From the NCBI GenBank assembly GCA_964419145.1, contig CAYQOM010000002.1, forward strand, positions 434,001-498,000: 64,000 nt of DNA. The letters are read 5' to 3'. How positions within the stretch are numbered: the first letter of the stretch is position 1; each line of letters begins with the position of its first letter. A program made the translations under genes and the position numbers. The DNA is from UBA2336 sp964419145 (lineage in GTDB: Bacteria > Bacteroidota > Bacteroidia > Cytophagales > Cyclobacteriaceae). Below are positions 52,427 through 61,022 of this stretch, one piece after another. The notes under the pieces were generated by a model, which saw only the letters and a program-made list of their open reading frames with translations, was not told the DNA's origin and made no database searches.

Positions 52427-53245
52427 ATGAAATTAATTTTTCGATTGTTAAGTGCAGTAGCGATAATGAGTGTTACCGTGTATGTAAGTTGTTCGAGTGG
52501 CGATGAGCCGGAGCCGTTTGATTGCAATACTTCCGATCTTGCCATTCAATTGGTTGCCGACAATGATCCTACGGAATGTGGTACGAATAATGGCTCCATT
52601 CAGGTTTCGGCAACTGGCGGACAGGGCCCATACCAATTTAAAATCGGTACAGGTGCTTATGGAAGCAATGCCACGTTTAGTAACCTCGGTGGAGGCTCGT
52701 TCAATATTAGTGTGAAAGATAATCGGGGATGTGAAAAGCAACTTGCTGCTGTTGTGTTAACCGCTCCCTCCGGACCAGTTGCCGGTACGCCAGACATAGA
52801 AGCACAGACAAACTGTTTATCGCCCAATGGATCAGTTACGGCCAACGTAACAGGTGGCACACCTCCTTATCAATATAAATTAGGCAGCGGTGCATTTGGA
52901 ACAGTGGCAACATTTAGTGGTCTTAGTGCAGGTAACTATGTTATCACGGTAAAGGATGATGCGGGTTGTTCGGTAAATGTTAATGCTTCTGTAGCTAGTA
53001 ATACTGGTATCACATACACGGGGGATATATTGGCTATTTTTCAAGCCAAATGTCAGTTTAGCGGGTGTCATCCTGACAACGGTAATTGGTTTGATTTTAA
53101 TACTGCAAAGAGCAATGCCGCTGCTATAAAATCTAACACAACAAGTGGCAACATGCCTAAGGGTGGCTCAGCTGCACCTGGAGGCGCGTTGACGGCAGAT
53201 CAGATTAAACTGATTGCCTGTTGGGTTGATAGTGGTGCTAATTGA
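52427..53245 (+). CDS. Lipoprotein with two SprB-like repeats and a CX3CH haem-like motif
   Basis: The 272-residue protein has a lipoprotein signal (VYVSCSSG), two SprB-type repeats (NGSIQVSATGGQGPYQFKIG; NGSVTANVTGGTPPYQYKLG) and a C-terminal module with CQFSGCH. That module resembles the cytochrome-c-like 'ILAIFQAKC..SGCH' units of Bacteroidota lipoproteins, where the haem motif is CX3CH rather than CX2CH. A distal Met (NMPKGG) is present. Haem binding is inferred. It lies between the sigma partner gene and YceI. Confidence 0.8.
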   Translation: MKLIFRLLSAVAIMSVTVYVSCSSGDEPEPFDCNTSDLAIQLVADNDPTECGTNNGSIQVSATGGQGPYQFKIGTGAYGSNATFSNLGGGSFNISVKDNRGCEKQLAAVVLTAPSGPVAGTPDIEAQTNCLSPNGSVTANVTGGTPPYQYKLGSGAFGTVATFSGLSAGNYVITVKDDAGCSVNVNASVASNTGITYTGDILAIFQAKCQFSGCHPDNGNWFDFNTAKSNAAAIKSNTTSGNMPKGGSAAPGGALTADQIKLIACWVDSGAN

Positions 53246-53248
53246 TAC

Positions 53249-53788
53249 ATGTTAAGTAAAAAATTTCTCCTGGTTTGGTTAGGGGTGGTGGCGCTTTCTG
53301 CCCAGGCACAGCAATATGTGTTGAGCGAAGGGGTCATCACCTTTTTTTCGGAAGCGACCTTAGAAAATATTAAGGCCGAAAACAAAAGTACAACCAGCGT
53401 GTTCGATGCTACATCAAGAGAAATAGCTTTTGCAATACCCAATAATCAATTTCAGTTTGAGAAGAAATTGATGCAGCAGCATTTCAATGAAAAGTACATG
53501 GAATCTGAAAAATATCCGCGCTCAACTTTTTCGGGCAAGTTAGAAGGGTTTGATGTTTCGAAGTCGGGAGAGCAACGCGTGAAAGCAGTTGGTAAACTGT
53601 TCATTCATGGAGTAACACAGTCGGTTGAGATTCCGGGAGTATTAGAAGTTAGCACACAAGGCGTTTCCATGAAATCAACGTTCATGATCAAGCTGGCTGA
53701 TTACAAAATCAAAATCCCTCAAATACTTTGGCAGAACATTGCTGAGCAAGTTGAGGTAACGGTAGACCTTGTGTATAAACCCCGGTAA
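53249..53788 (+). CDS. YceI-family periplasmic lipid-binding-type protein
   Basis: The 179-residue protein has a signal peptide (ending ALSAQAQQ) and a YceI lipocalin-like fold (FEKKLMQQHFNEKYMESEKYPRSTF, GVTQSVEIPGVLEV). YceI proteins bind isoprenoid lipids in the periplasm. It starts 4 bases after the haem-motif lipoprotein and ends 125 bases before the preferred DUF5777 start, as part of one operon. Confidence 0.9.
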   Translation: MLSKKFLLVWLGVVALSAQAQQYVLSEGVITFFSEATLENIKAENKSTTSVFDATSREIAFAIPNNQFQFEKKLMQQHFNEKYMESEKYPRSTFSGKLEGFDVSKSGEQRVKAVGKLFIHGVTQSVEIPGVLEVSTQGVSMKSTFMIKLADYKIKIPQILWQNIAEQVEVTVDLVYKPR

Positions 53789-53913
53789 TTTTTATGAAGA
53801 TTTTCATTAAACAGGTTGCCTCAACTCCGGATTTATCCAAAATCCGAGATCAAAAGGAAAAAGAAAAGGCCGTGAATAAACCGGTAGGTATCGCGAAGCA
53901 AAAGGGATCTGGC

Positions 53914-54804
53914 ATGAAGATGAGTCAATCCATTTTAAGCTTGATTTTTATTTTGATTTCAATCCTCTCATCAGCTCAGGATGATTTATTAAACGACTTA
54001 ACGAAAGAACCGGTGACAAACGAAACAATTGCCACGTTTAAAGGAAGCCGGGTCATTAATCTTCAATCGGTTGAGACAAGACCGAAAGGAACGTTGGAAT
54101 TTATTTTTTCACATCGGTTTGGTCGGATCAATCAAGGTGCCTATACCTTATGGGGACTGGATGATGCCTATGTCCGGCTTGGATTGGAGTATGGTATTAC
54201 CGATAGGTTAGGTGTAGGGTTGGGTCGCAATTCCATCGATAAATCTTTTGATGCATTTGCACGGTACAAACTTCTAGCCCAGCAACCGGGTAAAATTCCA
54301 GTTACCGTAACAGCACTTGGTACTTTGAATTACAAATCATCTCCTAAAAAAGATGAAAGCATTGTGCCAATTACTGCAAATGATCGGATTTCGTACGTAG
54401 GGCAGTTGCTGATTGCCAGAAAATTTACGCCAGGATTGTCATTGCAGGTCAATCCCATCATTGTTCATCGAAACACCGTTGATCAGCAGTATGAAAATAA
54501 CGATGATTTTGCATTGGGTTTTGCCGGACGCCAGAAGATTTCAAAAAGCATGGCATTGACGGCTGAATATCTCATCAGGCTTAATGCCCGAGAAAATGAT
54601 GCTCCCGCTTATGAGCGCTATGATGCGATTGGTTTTGGTATTGATATTGAAACGGGAGGTCACGTTTTTCAACTGGTATTTACCAACTCGCTGGGTTTAA
54701 TTGAGCGATCGGTGGTTGCTGAAACCAGCGGTAATTTTTGGGATGGCGATATTCATTTTGGATTTAACGTTACTCGTTCTTTTCAGTTAAGCAGAAAAAA
54801 GTAA
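53914..54804 (+). CDS. DUF5777-family outer-membrane beta-barrel protein
   Basis: The 296-residue protein has a signal peptide (MKMSQSILSLIFILISILSSAQ) and barrel-like strands with FIFSHRFGRINQGAYTLWGLDDAYVRLGLEYGI, the mark of DUF5777. I take ATG 53914 as the start because the signal peptide begins there. An ATG at 53794, only 5 bases after the YceI stop, would put 40 hydrophilic residues before it. DUF5777, YceI and haem-like proteins are often neighbours in Bacteroidota. Confidence 0.83.
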   Translation: MKMSQSILSLIFILISILSSAQDDLLNDLTKEPVTNETIATFKGSRVINLQSVETRPKGTLEFIFSHRFGRINQGAYTLWGLDDAYVRLGLEYGITDRLGVGLGRNSIDKSFDAFARYKLLAQQPGKIPVTVTALGTLNYKSSPKKDESIVPITANDRISYVGQLLIARKFTPGLSLQVNPIIVHRNTVDQQYENNDDFALGFAGRQKISKSMALTAEYLIRLNARENDAPAYERYDAIGFGIDIETGGHVFQLVFTNSLGLIERSVVAETSGNFWDGDIHFGFNVTRSFQLSRKK

Positions 54805-54833
54805 TTTTAGCAACTCAAACTTGCTGAAGAAAG

Positions 54834-56219
54834 TTGCTGCTGACTTCCATTATTCTGTACATGATCATTACCGTGCTGGTTGGTGTGTGGGCCGCCCGCA
54901 GGGTTAAGACTTCAAGTGATTACATGCTGGCTGGCCGAAGTCTACCCATGGTGTTAAGCACTTCCGCACTCTTTGCTACCTGGTTTGGTTCCGAGACTGT
55001 TTTTGGAGCTTCTTCGGAGTTTTTGAAGGGAGGGTTATATTCCGTAATCGAAGATCCATTTGGTGCTGCTTTGTGCCTGCTTCTCTTCGGTATGTTTTTC
55101 GCCCGTAAATTATACAACCTGAACCTGCTCACACTCTGTGATTATTTTCGTGTGCGCTTCAACAGGCGTACGGAAATCATCTCCAGTATATTTATGATTC
55201 CGTCTTATTTCGGTTATATCGCGGGGCAGCTTGTGGCACTTGGGTTAATTCTGAACGTAGTTGCCGGTGTACCCATGTGGCAAGGGATTGTGATCAGTTC
55301 GGTCGTAGTTACCCTATATACATTCGTTGGAGGGATGTGGGCGATTTCTATAACCGATTTCGTGCAGAGTATCATCATCGTATTGGGACTTGGTGTTTTA
55401 GCCTGGTTGTTAGCCTCAAAAGCAGGAGGGGTGATGCATGTGCTACAGTCGGCACCGGCCCATAATTTCAAATTCTTTCCTGAACCCAACGGAGTTGCCA
55501 TCGTTTCGTATTTAGCGGCCTGGTCAGTATTGGGGCTTGGTTCCATTCCTTCGCAAGATGTGTTCCAACGGGCCATGTCATCAGGTTCGCCACGAATTGC
55601 TGAACGATCGTGTTATTACGCGGCCGGCCTTTACCTCACGGTTGCTATGTTGCCGTTGTTCATCAGTTTGTGCATCAAGTTCCTTTATCCCGAGGCTCTT
55701 GAAGGTGATACGCAACTTACGCTTCCTAACATGGTGCTGGAACATGCAGCCATGCCTGTTCAGGTCTTGTTTTTCGGAGCGCTGCTTTCGGCTATAATGA
55801 GCACTACGAGTTCAGCCATGTTGGCGCCTGCAGCTGTGTTTTCCGAAAACATCCTAAAACCCATCTTAAAAAAACAACCTGATGATGTTCAGTTTTTGCG
55901 TATTACACGCCTTACACTATTAGCGGTCAGTATTACAGCCACCGTATTGGCGTGTATGAAGTCGAATATCTACGCTCTGGTAGGAGGGGCTTCTATCCTT
56001 AGTCTGGTTTCATTGTTTATTCCTATGGCTTTGGGTATGTATTGGAAGAGAAGTAGTTCAGCAGGTGCCATTCTTTCTATGATTTCGGGAATGGCAACCT
56101 GGATTTACTTTGAATTCTTTCCGCTGGAAATTCCATCATTGGTACCTGCGGTTTTGGTTAGTCTGTTTACCATGGCTGCAGGAAGTATAATTTGGTCGGA
56201 TAAAGCTAACGTTAGCTGA
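54834..56219 (+). CDS. Sodium:solute symporter (SSS family)
   Basis: The 461-residue inner-membrane protein has about thirteen helices and the SSS pattern (SSDYMLAGRSLPMVLSTSALFATWFGSETVFGASSEF, GGMWAISITDFVQ). The start is probably TTG 54834, because the first helix begins right behind it. Its substrate is unknown. It overlaps the convergent MoeB-type gene by 8 bases at the stops. Confidence 0.9.
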   Translation: MLLTSIILYMIITVLVGVWAARRVKTSSDYMLAGRSLPMVLSTSALFATWFGSETVFGASSEFLKGGLYSVIEDPFGAALCLLLFGMFFARKLYNLNLLTLCDYFRVRFNRRTEIISSIFMIPSYFGYIAGQLVALGLILNVVAGVPMWQGIVISSVVVTLYTFVGGMWAISITDFVQSIIIVLGLGVLAWLLASKAGGVMHVLQSAPAHNFKFFPEPNGVAIVSYLAAWSVLGLGSIPSQDVFQRAMSSGSPRIAERSCYYAAGLYLTVAMLPLFISLCIKFLYPEALEGDTQLTLPNMVLEHAAMPVQVLFFGALLSAIMSTTSSAMLAPAAVFSENILKPILKKQPDDVQFLRITRLTLLAVSITATVLACMKSNIYALVGGASILSLVSLFIPMALGMYWKRSSSAGAILSMISGMATWIYFEFFPLEIPSLVPAVLVSLFTMAAGSIIWSDKANVS

Positions 56220-57351
56220 TATCCAATGAATCATCGATTTCACGTGCCCAGGCCAGAATACCACCTTTCAGGTTGTACAGGTTTTCAAAGCCGTGGTTTT
56301 TTTCAAGCCATTGAATGATGTTTCCGCTGCGTCCGCCACTGCGGCAGTGAACCACCACCTGTTTGTTGGTTTGGATGCGATCGATGTTGTGCGGTACTTC
56401 AGCCATGGGAATGTGTTCTCCGCCAATGTTGGCCTGGTCGTATTCATATGCTTCTCGAACATCAATCAATTGAAAATCAGATTTCGTATCTAATAATTGT
56501 TTGAGTTCCTGTACAGTAATTTCCTTCATGCCCAAAGATTTATCTTTCTCGTGATTTATGCCACAAAATTGGTTATAATCGATTAGTTTTTTTATGTCAG
56601 CGCGCGAATTCCGGTTCGGAATTTTCACCGTCATCATTTCCAATGAAAGGCTGTCCACAATGATCAATCGATTCATCATGGGTTCAGCGATACCGGTAAT
56701 CAGTTTAATGGCTTCGTTAGCCATCATGCTGCCCAGCATGCCGGGTAATACGCCCAATACACCCGCTTGTTCGCAGTTGGGTACTTCGTGTGGTTGCGGG
56801 GGTACAGGAAACAGGTCGCGATAATTTGAAGAGCGTTTGTCGTTACCGAGATCAACATTGAAAGCGGCCAATTGTCCTTCATACTGCAAAATTGATCCGT
56901 ATACCAACGGCTTATTTAAAAGTACGCAAGCATCATTTACCAGATAACGTGTAGGGAAATTATCGGAACCATCCAACACTAAATCGAAATTGGTGATAAT
57001 GGTCAATGCATTATCGCTCGTAAGTTTTTCCTGAACGGGTATAACCGAAACAAACGGATTTAGCTGGGTGAGGTGATGAGCTGCAGCCAAAGCTTTATTG
57101 ATACCGATATCATGCGTAGAGAACAGTACCTGGCGTTGCAGATTTGATTCCTGCACGATATCAAAGTCAATTATACCGATGGTGCCTATGCCCGCAGCAG
57201 CCAAGTATAGTAAAGACGGACTACCCAATCCGCCTGCACCCACCACGAGCACGGAGGCCTGCTTCAGTTTCTCCTGATTTTTCAATCCGAAATCTTTCAA
57301 AACCAGGTGGCGGCTATAGCGTGTTAATTCCTCGGGTGTTAACTTGTTCAC
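56212..57351 (-). CDS. moeB: MoeB/ThiF-type adenylyltransferase with C-terminal rhodanese domain
   Basis: The 379-residue protein has a ThiF/E1 domain (VLVVGAGGLGSPSLLYLAAAGIG, NLQRQVLF, DGSDNFPTRYLVND) and a C-terminal rhodanese domain with active Cys in VVHCRSGGRS. It activates the C-terminus of a ubiquitin-like sulfur carrier (MoaD/ThiS-type) and may supply sulfur itself. Two zinc-binding Cys pairs of MoeB are not both obvious. It is divergent from ridA, 20 bases apart. Confidence 0.9.
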   Translation of the reverse strand: MNKLTPEELTRYSRHLVLKDFGLKNQEKLKQASVLVVGAGGLGSPSLLYLAAAGIGTIGIIDFDIVQESNLQRQVLFSTHDIGINKALAAAHHLTQLNPFVSVIPVQEKLTSDNALTIITNFDLVLDGSDNFPTRYLVNDACVLLNKPLVYGSILQYEGQLAAFNVDLGNDKRSSNYRDLFPVPPQPHEVPNCEQAGVLGVLPGMLGSMMANEAIKLITGIAEPMMNRLIIVDSLSLEMMTVKIPNRNSRADIKKLIDYNQFCGINHEKDKSLGMKEITVQELKQLLDTKSDFQLIDVREAYEYDQANIGGEHIPMAEVPHNIDRIQTNKQVVVHCRSGGRSGNIIQWLEKNHGFENLYNLKGGILAWAREIDDSLDIS

Positions 57352-57371
57352 AAATCAAAAATACGAAACGC

Positions 57372-57758
57372 ATGAGAAAGAATTTTTCGACCGGGGCTAA
57401 ATGGGAAGATATTGTGGGTTATTCGCGCGCGGTGCGTGTGGGCAACCAATTGGAGGTTACCGGTACGGTGGCCGTGAATGAGCAGGGTTTACTGGTGGGA
57501 AGGGATGATATGTATGAACAAACCCGTTTCATCATTCAGAAAATGGAGAAAGTTATTGTTGAAGCCGGCTTTACATTGAGTGATGTGGTTCGTACCCGCA
57601 TATTTGTTACCGACATTTCACGGTGGGAAGAAGTAGGTCGTGCCCATCGCGAGTTTTTCCATTCCGTTAAACCGGCTACTACCATGGTGGAAGTGAAAGC
57701 GCTGATTTCTCCGGAGTATCTGGTGGAAATTGAAGCAAGTGTGGTTGGGAATAATTAA
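57372..57758 (+). CDS. ridA: RidA/YjgF-family imine deaminase
   Basis: The 128-residue protein has the Rid pattern (GTVAVNEQGLLVGRDDMYEQTRFIIQKMEKVI, DVVRTRIFVTDI with the conserved Arg, TTMVEVKALISPEYLVEIEA). It removes reactive enamine/imine products. ATG 57372 is chosen. The longer frame upstream is antisense to the MoeB gene. Confidence 0.86.
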   Translation: MRKNFSTGAKWEDIVGYSRAVRVGNQLEVTGTVAVNEQGLLVGRDDMYEQTRFIIQKMEKVIVEAGFTLSDVVRTRIFVTDISRWEEVGRAHREFFHSVKPATTMVEVKALISPEYLVEIEASVVGNN

Positions 57759-57823
57759 GCAGACAGAGTTTCCATCAAATAATGGCAAAATAGTTGCTAC
57801 CTTCCTGCTAAACCCACATCCCG

Positions 57824-58606
57824 ATGAAAACCCTCTTCATTGGCACATTACTGCTATTATCCCTTTCCGTATCCGGTCAGGTGGATGAAATCAAATCGGC
57901 TTCTAAGGATAATTCCGATCGTTCACGTTCGGGTGGCTCCTCTGGTTCGGATGGAGGGAGGAGTGGCGGAAATGGTTTTTTTATGGTCGATCTGTTATTC
58001 AATGGAGTTTTTCAGTGGCAGGGCGCTAAATTAAGTGATGACCGATCCCGCTATCCGTCAATGGTCTCGTTGGATGTGATGTTGCAAGGCGGTGTAAAAC
58101 CTTCAAGCTATTATTTGCTGTGGCCACGCGTACGCGGTAACTGGGGTTTGTTCTCCACCGACTTCCGAATGAATTACCTGATTGAAGATGATGTAGATGG
58201 CTACAAGCACGTCCGCACCAACGATTGGCAGATTATACAAATTAACCTGATCACAAGCCGGTTTATTACACTGCGTGCGGGCACAGGTGTGATGCAGGAA
58301 ACATTTGGTGGTGAAGAAACTTTTAGTGAAAGCGCATTTATGCTTGGCGTGCATGCTCCGGATCAAACAAAAGCGATTGGGTTTGAATACCGCTTTTCAA
58401 AAGATTGGGATACCGGTGCAAACCCACGGAGGGAATTTAGTGTGCAATATCAACACCAGGTTTTTAGTGCCGGTGCCTTACATGGAAATTTATCAGTGGG
58501 TGCTGTTTATCAAAAATACTACAACTCCATTGAAGTGTGGGCAGTTCAGGCAGGATTGGTATTCCGGATTTTTAAACCGGTGGTTAGGGATGGGTGGGAT
58601 GAGTGA
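57824..58606 (+). CDS. Secreted Gly/Ser-rich protein with barrel-like C-terminus
   Basis: The 260-residue protein has a signal peptide (ending SVSGQ), a Ser/Gly/Asp-rich low-complexity segment (about 30-50) and a beta-rich remainder. I recognise no family. It is probably exported to the envelope. Confidence 0.65.
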   Translation: MKTLFIGTLLLLSLSVSGQVDEIKSASKDNSDRSRSGGSSGSDGGRSGGNGFFMVDLLFNGVFQWQGAKLSDDRSRYPSMVSLDVMLQGGVKPSSYYLLWPRVRGNWGLFSTDFRMNYLIEDDVDGYKHVRTNDWQIIQINLITSRFITLRAGTGVMQETFGGEETFSESAFMLGVHAPDQTKAIGFEYRFSKDWDTGANPRREFSVQYQHQVFSAGALHGNLSVGAVYQKYYNSIEVWAVQAGLVFRIFKPVVRDGWDE

Positions 58607-58686
58607 CAGTACTTAGGACTTAAGATTTAAGATTTGGGATTTTGGATTTGGAATTCAGCTGTAAGGTCATATGCTTTGAACTTTAC
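58607..58686. repeat. AT-rich spacer of repeated GATTTAAGATTTGGGATTTT-like words
   Basis: The spacer repeats variants of ggattt/agattt (acttaagatttaagattt, gggattttggatttggaatt). Related words, on the other strand, precede NTPase A (12985-13019). Confidence 0.4.
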
Positions 58687-59886
58687 CTAATTCTCTAATT
58701 TTTTACGCGCCAACTCAGAAATTGTTTTGCCTATGGATAACGATGAAGTAGCAGCGGGTGAGGGGGCGTTGCATACGTTAATCACCTGCTTTTCTTCGAG
58801 AATCATAAAATCATCAACCAGGCCTCCGTTACGATCACAGGCTTGTGCGCGTACACCTGCTCCGCCATCTGTTAAATCCTGCTCCTGAATTTCCGGAATA
58901 AGTTTCTGTAAGGCTTTGGTAAAAGCAGCTTTTGAGAAAGAGCGATACATTTCGCCCATACCGGTTTTCCAATATTTAAATGCAACTTTTTGAAAACCGG
59001 GCCAAGCCAATGATTCAGCCAGTTCGCCCAAATGAATTTGCGACTTGCTATACCCTTCACGCCTGAATGCCAACACGGCATTTGGTCCTGCTTCTACTCC
59101 GCCACGCATCATACGCGTAAAGTGAACACCAAGGAATGGGAAGTTCGGATCGGGTACCGGGTAAATCAAATTCTTCACCAGGTATTCTTTCTCTTTTACC
59201 AGCTTAAAGTACTCTCCCCGAAAGGGAATGATCTTCACATTAACCTGTGATGTCAGTCGCGCGATTTTATCAGAATACAAACCCGCGCAATTAATCAATA
59301 AACTGCTGTGGTGCGATTTCTTGTTGGTCTCCACATGTATGTGTGAAGCTTCGGATTTTATTTCAAGTGCTTTTTCCCTCAGGTGTATTTCTCCGCCAGC
59401 TTCGCGAATTAATTCAGCCAGCTTTTCGGCAACGACTTTGTAGTCAACAATACCGGTTTGAGGAACGAATATGCCGGCAACCCCATTCACATGGGGTTCG
59501 TATGCTTTCAGTTCTTCTGCCTTCAGCCACTTTAGGTTTTGCAGTCCATTTTGTTGACCGCGCTTATGCAGGTTTTCAAGAAGGGGCACTTCGTGTTTCT
59601 CTGTGGCTACAACAATTTTACCGCAAAGCTCAAAGGGTATTCCATGGATTTTACAAAATTCAACAAGCAGGTTATAACCGGTGATGCAATTTGTGGCTTT
59701 TAAACTGCCGGGTTTGTAGTATAAACCCGAATGGATTACACCGCTGTTGTTACCGGTTTGGTGTTTGGCAACCTCATCTTCCTTTTCTAAAACAGTAAGT
59801 TTTAACGCAGGATTTTTCTGCAGCAGTTGCCAGGCGGTTGCCAACCCAACAATGCCGCCACCGATTACCAGTACATCCTTTCTCAC
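58687..59886 (-). CDS. lhgO: L-2-hydroxyglutarate oxidase
   Basis: This 399-residue FAD-dependent enzyme has VIGGGIVGLATAWQL (dinucleotide fold), HQTGNNSGVIHSGLYY and the C-terminal GGAGVRAQACDRNGGLVDDF of LhgO. It oxidises L-2-hydroxyglutarate to 2-oxoglutarate and passes electrons to the membrane. The start is GTG at 59886. Confidence 0.93.
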   Translation of the reverse strand: MRKDVLVIGGGIVGLATAWQLLQKNPALKLTVLEKEDEVAKHQTGNNSGVIHSGLYYKPGSLKATNCITGYNLLVEFCKIHGIPFELCGKIVVATEKHEVPLLENLHKRGQQNGLQNLKWLKAEELKAYEPHVNGVAGIFVPQTGIVDYKVVAEKLAELIREAGGEIHLREKALEIKSEASHIHVETNKKSHHSSLLINCAGLYSDKIARLTSQVNVKIIPFRGEYFKLVKEKEYLVKNLIYPVPDPNFPFLGVHFTRMMRGGVEAGPNAVLAFRREGYSKSQIHLGELAESLAWPGFQKVAFKYWKTGMGEMYRSFSKAAFTKALQKLIPEIQEQDLTDGGAGVRAQACDRNGGLVDDFMILEEKQVINVCNAPSPAATSSLSIGKTISELARKKLEN

Positions 59887-59938
59887 GAAAAAAAATTTTG
59901 GCGAAACTACTCAACCCAAAGCTGCCTTCAAAGTAGAC

Positions 59939-60793
59939 TCAAGCCTTAATTGGCTTTATACGAACGTTCAGATCATGCTCTACAATCACAAAATGATTTT
60001 TTGGAATCATGGTCCAGTGACTGTCATCCGTAAGCTTTTCCGAGACCACCAATACCGCTTCATCATCATCTTTAGGGGCTTCCATCCGCGATACGCCATC
60101 CTCTACTACATATCTGCTTCCTTCCGAATGATATAGGGTTAATGGCTCGGCCTTATCGTCAGTAACAAAACGTGTAGCCACAATAAAGTGTCCGTTGGTA
60201 ATCACCATATTCAGGTAGGCCTCTTCATGAATACCGTGTTTGTTCATCAGGTTTTTAACATGATGAAAGGTGTATTCAAAAGCATCGGTAACCGCATCAG
60301 CAGAGATTTCGCGATGCTCGGTGTTTAACCGGTTCACCAGTAGACTAAAAATATGCTCAGAGTCGGTTTGGCCTTTTATCCAATTGTAGAGTTCATCACT
60401 TAGTTGTGCGCGTATATCGCGCTTAATGCGGCCGAAGTTTTCAACACCCCCGTTATGGGCCATCAGCAATTCGCGGTATTGAAACGGATGGCAGTTCGCT
60501 TCTGATACTTCACCCACGCTGGCTGCACGAACATGAGCCAACATACAATCCGACTGAATTTTAGGCGCCAGGTTACGGAGGTTCCGGTTGCTCCAGGCTG
60601 GGTTTAACGAAACAAAGGTGGCGGGTTCATGACTAATATGATGTGAATACCAACCCACGCCAAAGCCATCGCCATTCAGGGGCTCCTCCAGTTCTCTGGC
60701 GCTTATGCTTTGGTTAATGAGGGAGCTTTTGGGTTTGTAGAGCAACTCATCCAACAGGATGGAGGTACCCTTGTAAGCCATCAGACGGCACAT
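59939..60793 (-). CDS. Class II glutamine amidotransferase (EgtC/YafJ-like)
   Basis: The 284-residue protein starts MCRLMAYKG, with Cys2 as the N-terminal nucleophile after Met removal, and has GDGFGVGWY, AHVRAAS and MAHNGGVENF of Ntn-type glutaminases. It resembles EgtC and YafJ. No ergothioneine gene is nearby, so the substrate is unknown. It lies 52 bases from lhgO on the same strand. Confidence 0.9.
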   Translation of the reverse strand: MCRLMAYKGTSILLDELLYKPKSSLINQSISARELEEPLNGDGFGVGWYSHHISHEPATFVSLNPAWSNRNLRNLAPKIQSDCMLAHVRAASVGEVSEANCHPFQYRELLMAHNGGVENFGRIKRDIRAQLSDELYNWIKGQTDSEHIFSLLVNRLNTEHREISADAVTDAFEYTFHHVKNLMNKHGIHEEAYLNMVITNGHFIVATRFVTDDKAEPLTLYHSEGSRYVVEDGVSRMEAPKDDDEAVLVVSEKLTDDSHWTMIPKNHFVIVEHDLNVRIKPIKA

Positions 60794-60935
60794 AGCGAAG
60801 TGATTTTAAGGAAAGATAGAGGCTTTAGTGGGCAAAAACAGTAGCCCAGAGGCTAAAAATTTGTAAGTTTCCCAAATAGAACATTGATGTCAGAAATTAG
60901 CGGAATTTTGAGATTTCTACCTTCGATAATAGTCC

Positions 60936-60943
60936 TATTTTTG
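60936..60943 (+). promoter_or_regulatory. -7 box TATTTTTG upstream of the HAMP-GAF-PAS gene
   Basis: TATTTTTG fits TAnnTTTG and lies 79 bases before the ATG at 61023. TTT is in the -33 place. Confidence 0.35.
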
Positions 60944-61022
60944 AGCGCTAAAACGGTAAAACCGTCATTTTTAATACGAGTAAACCTGGATAATCAAGTT
61001 TTATAGTTGTATAGATTTTACT

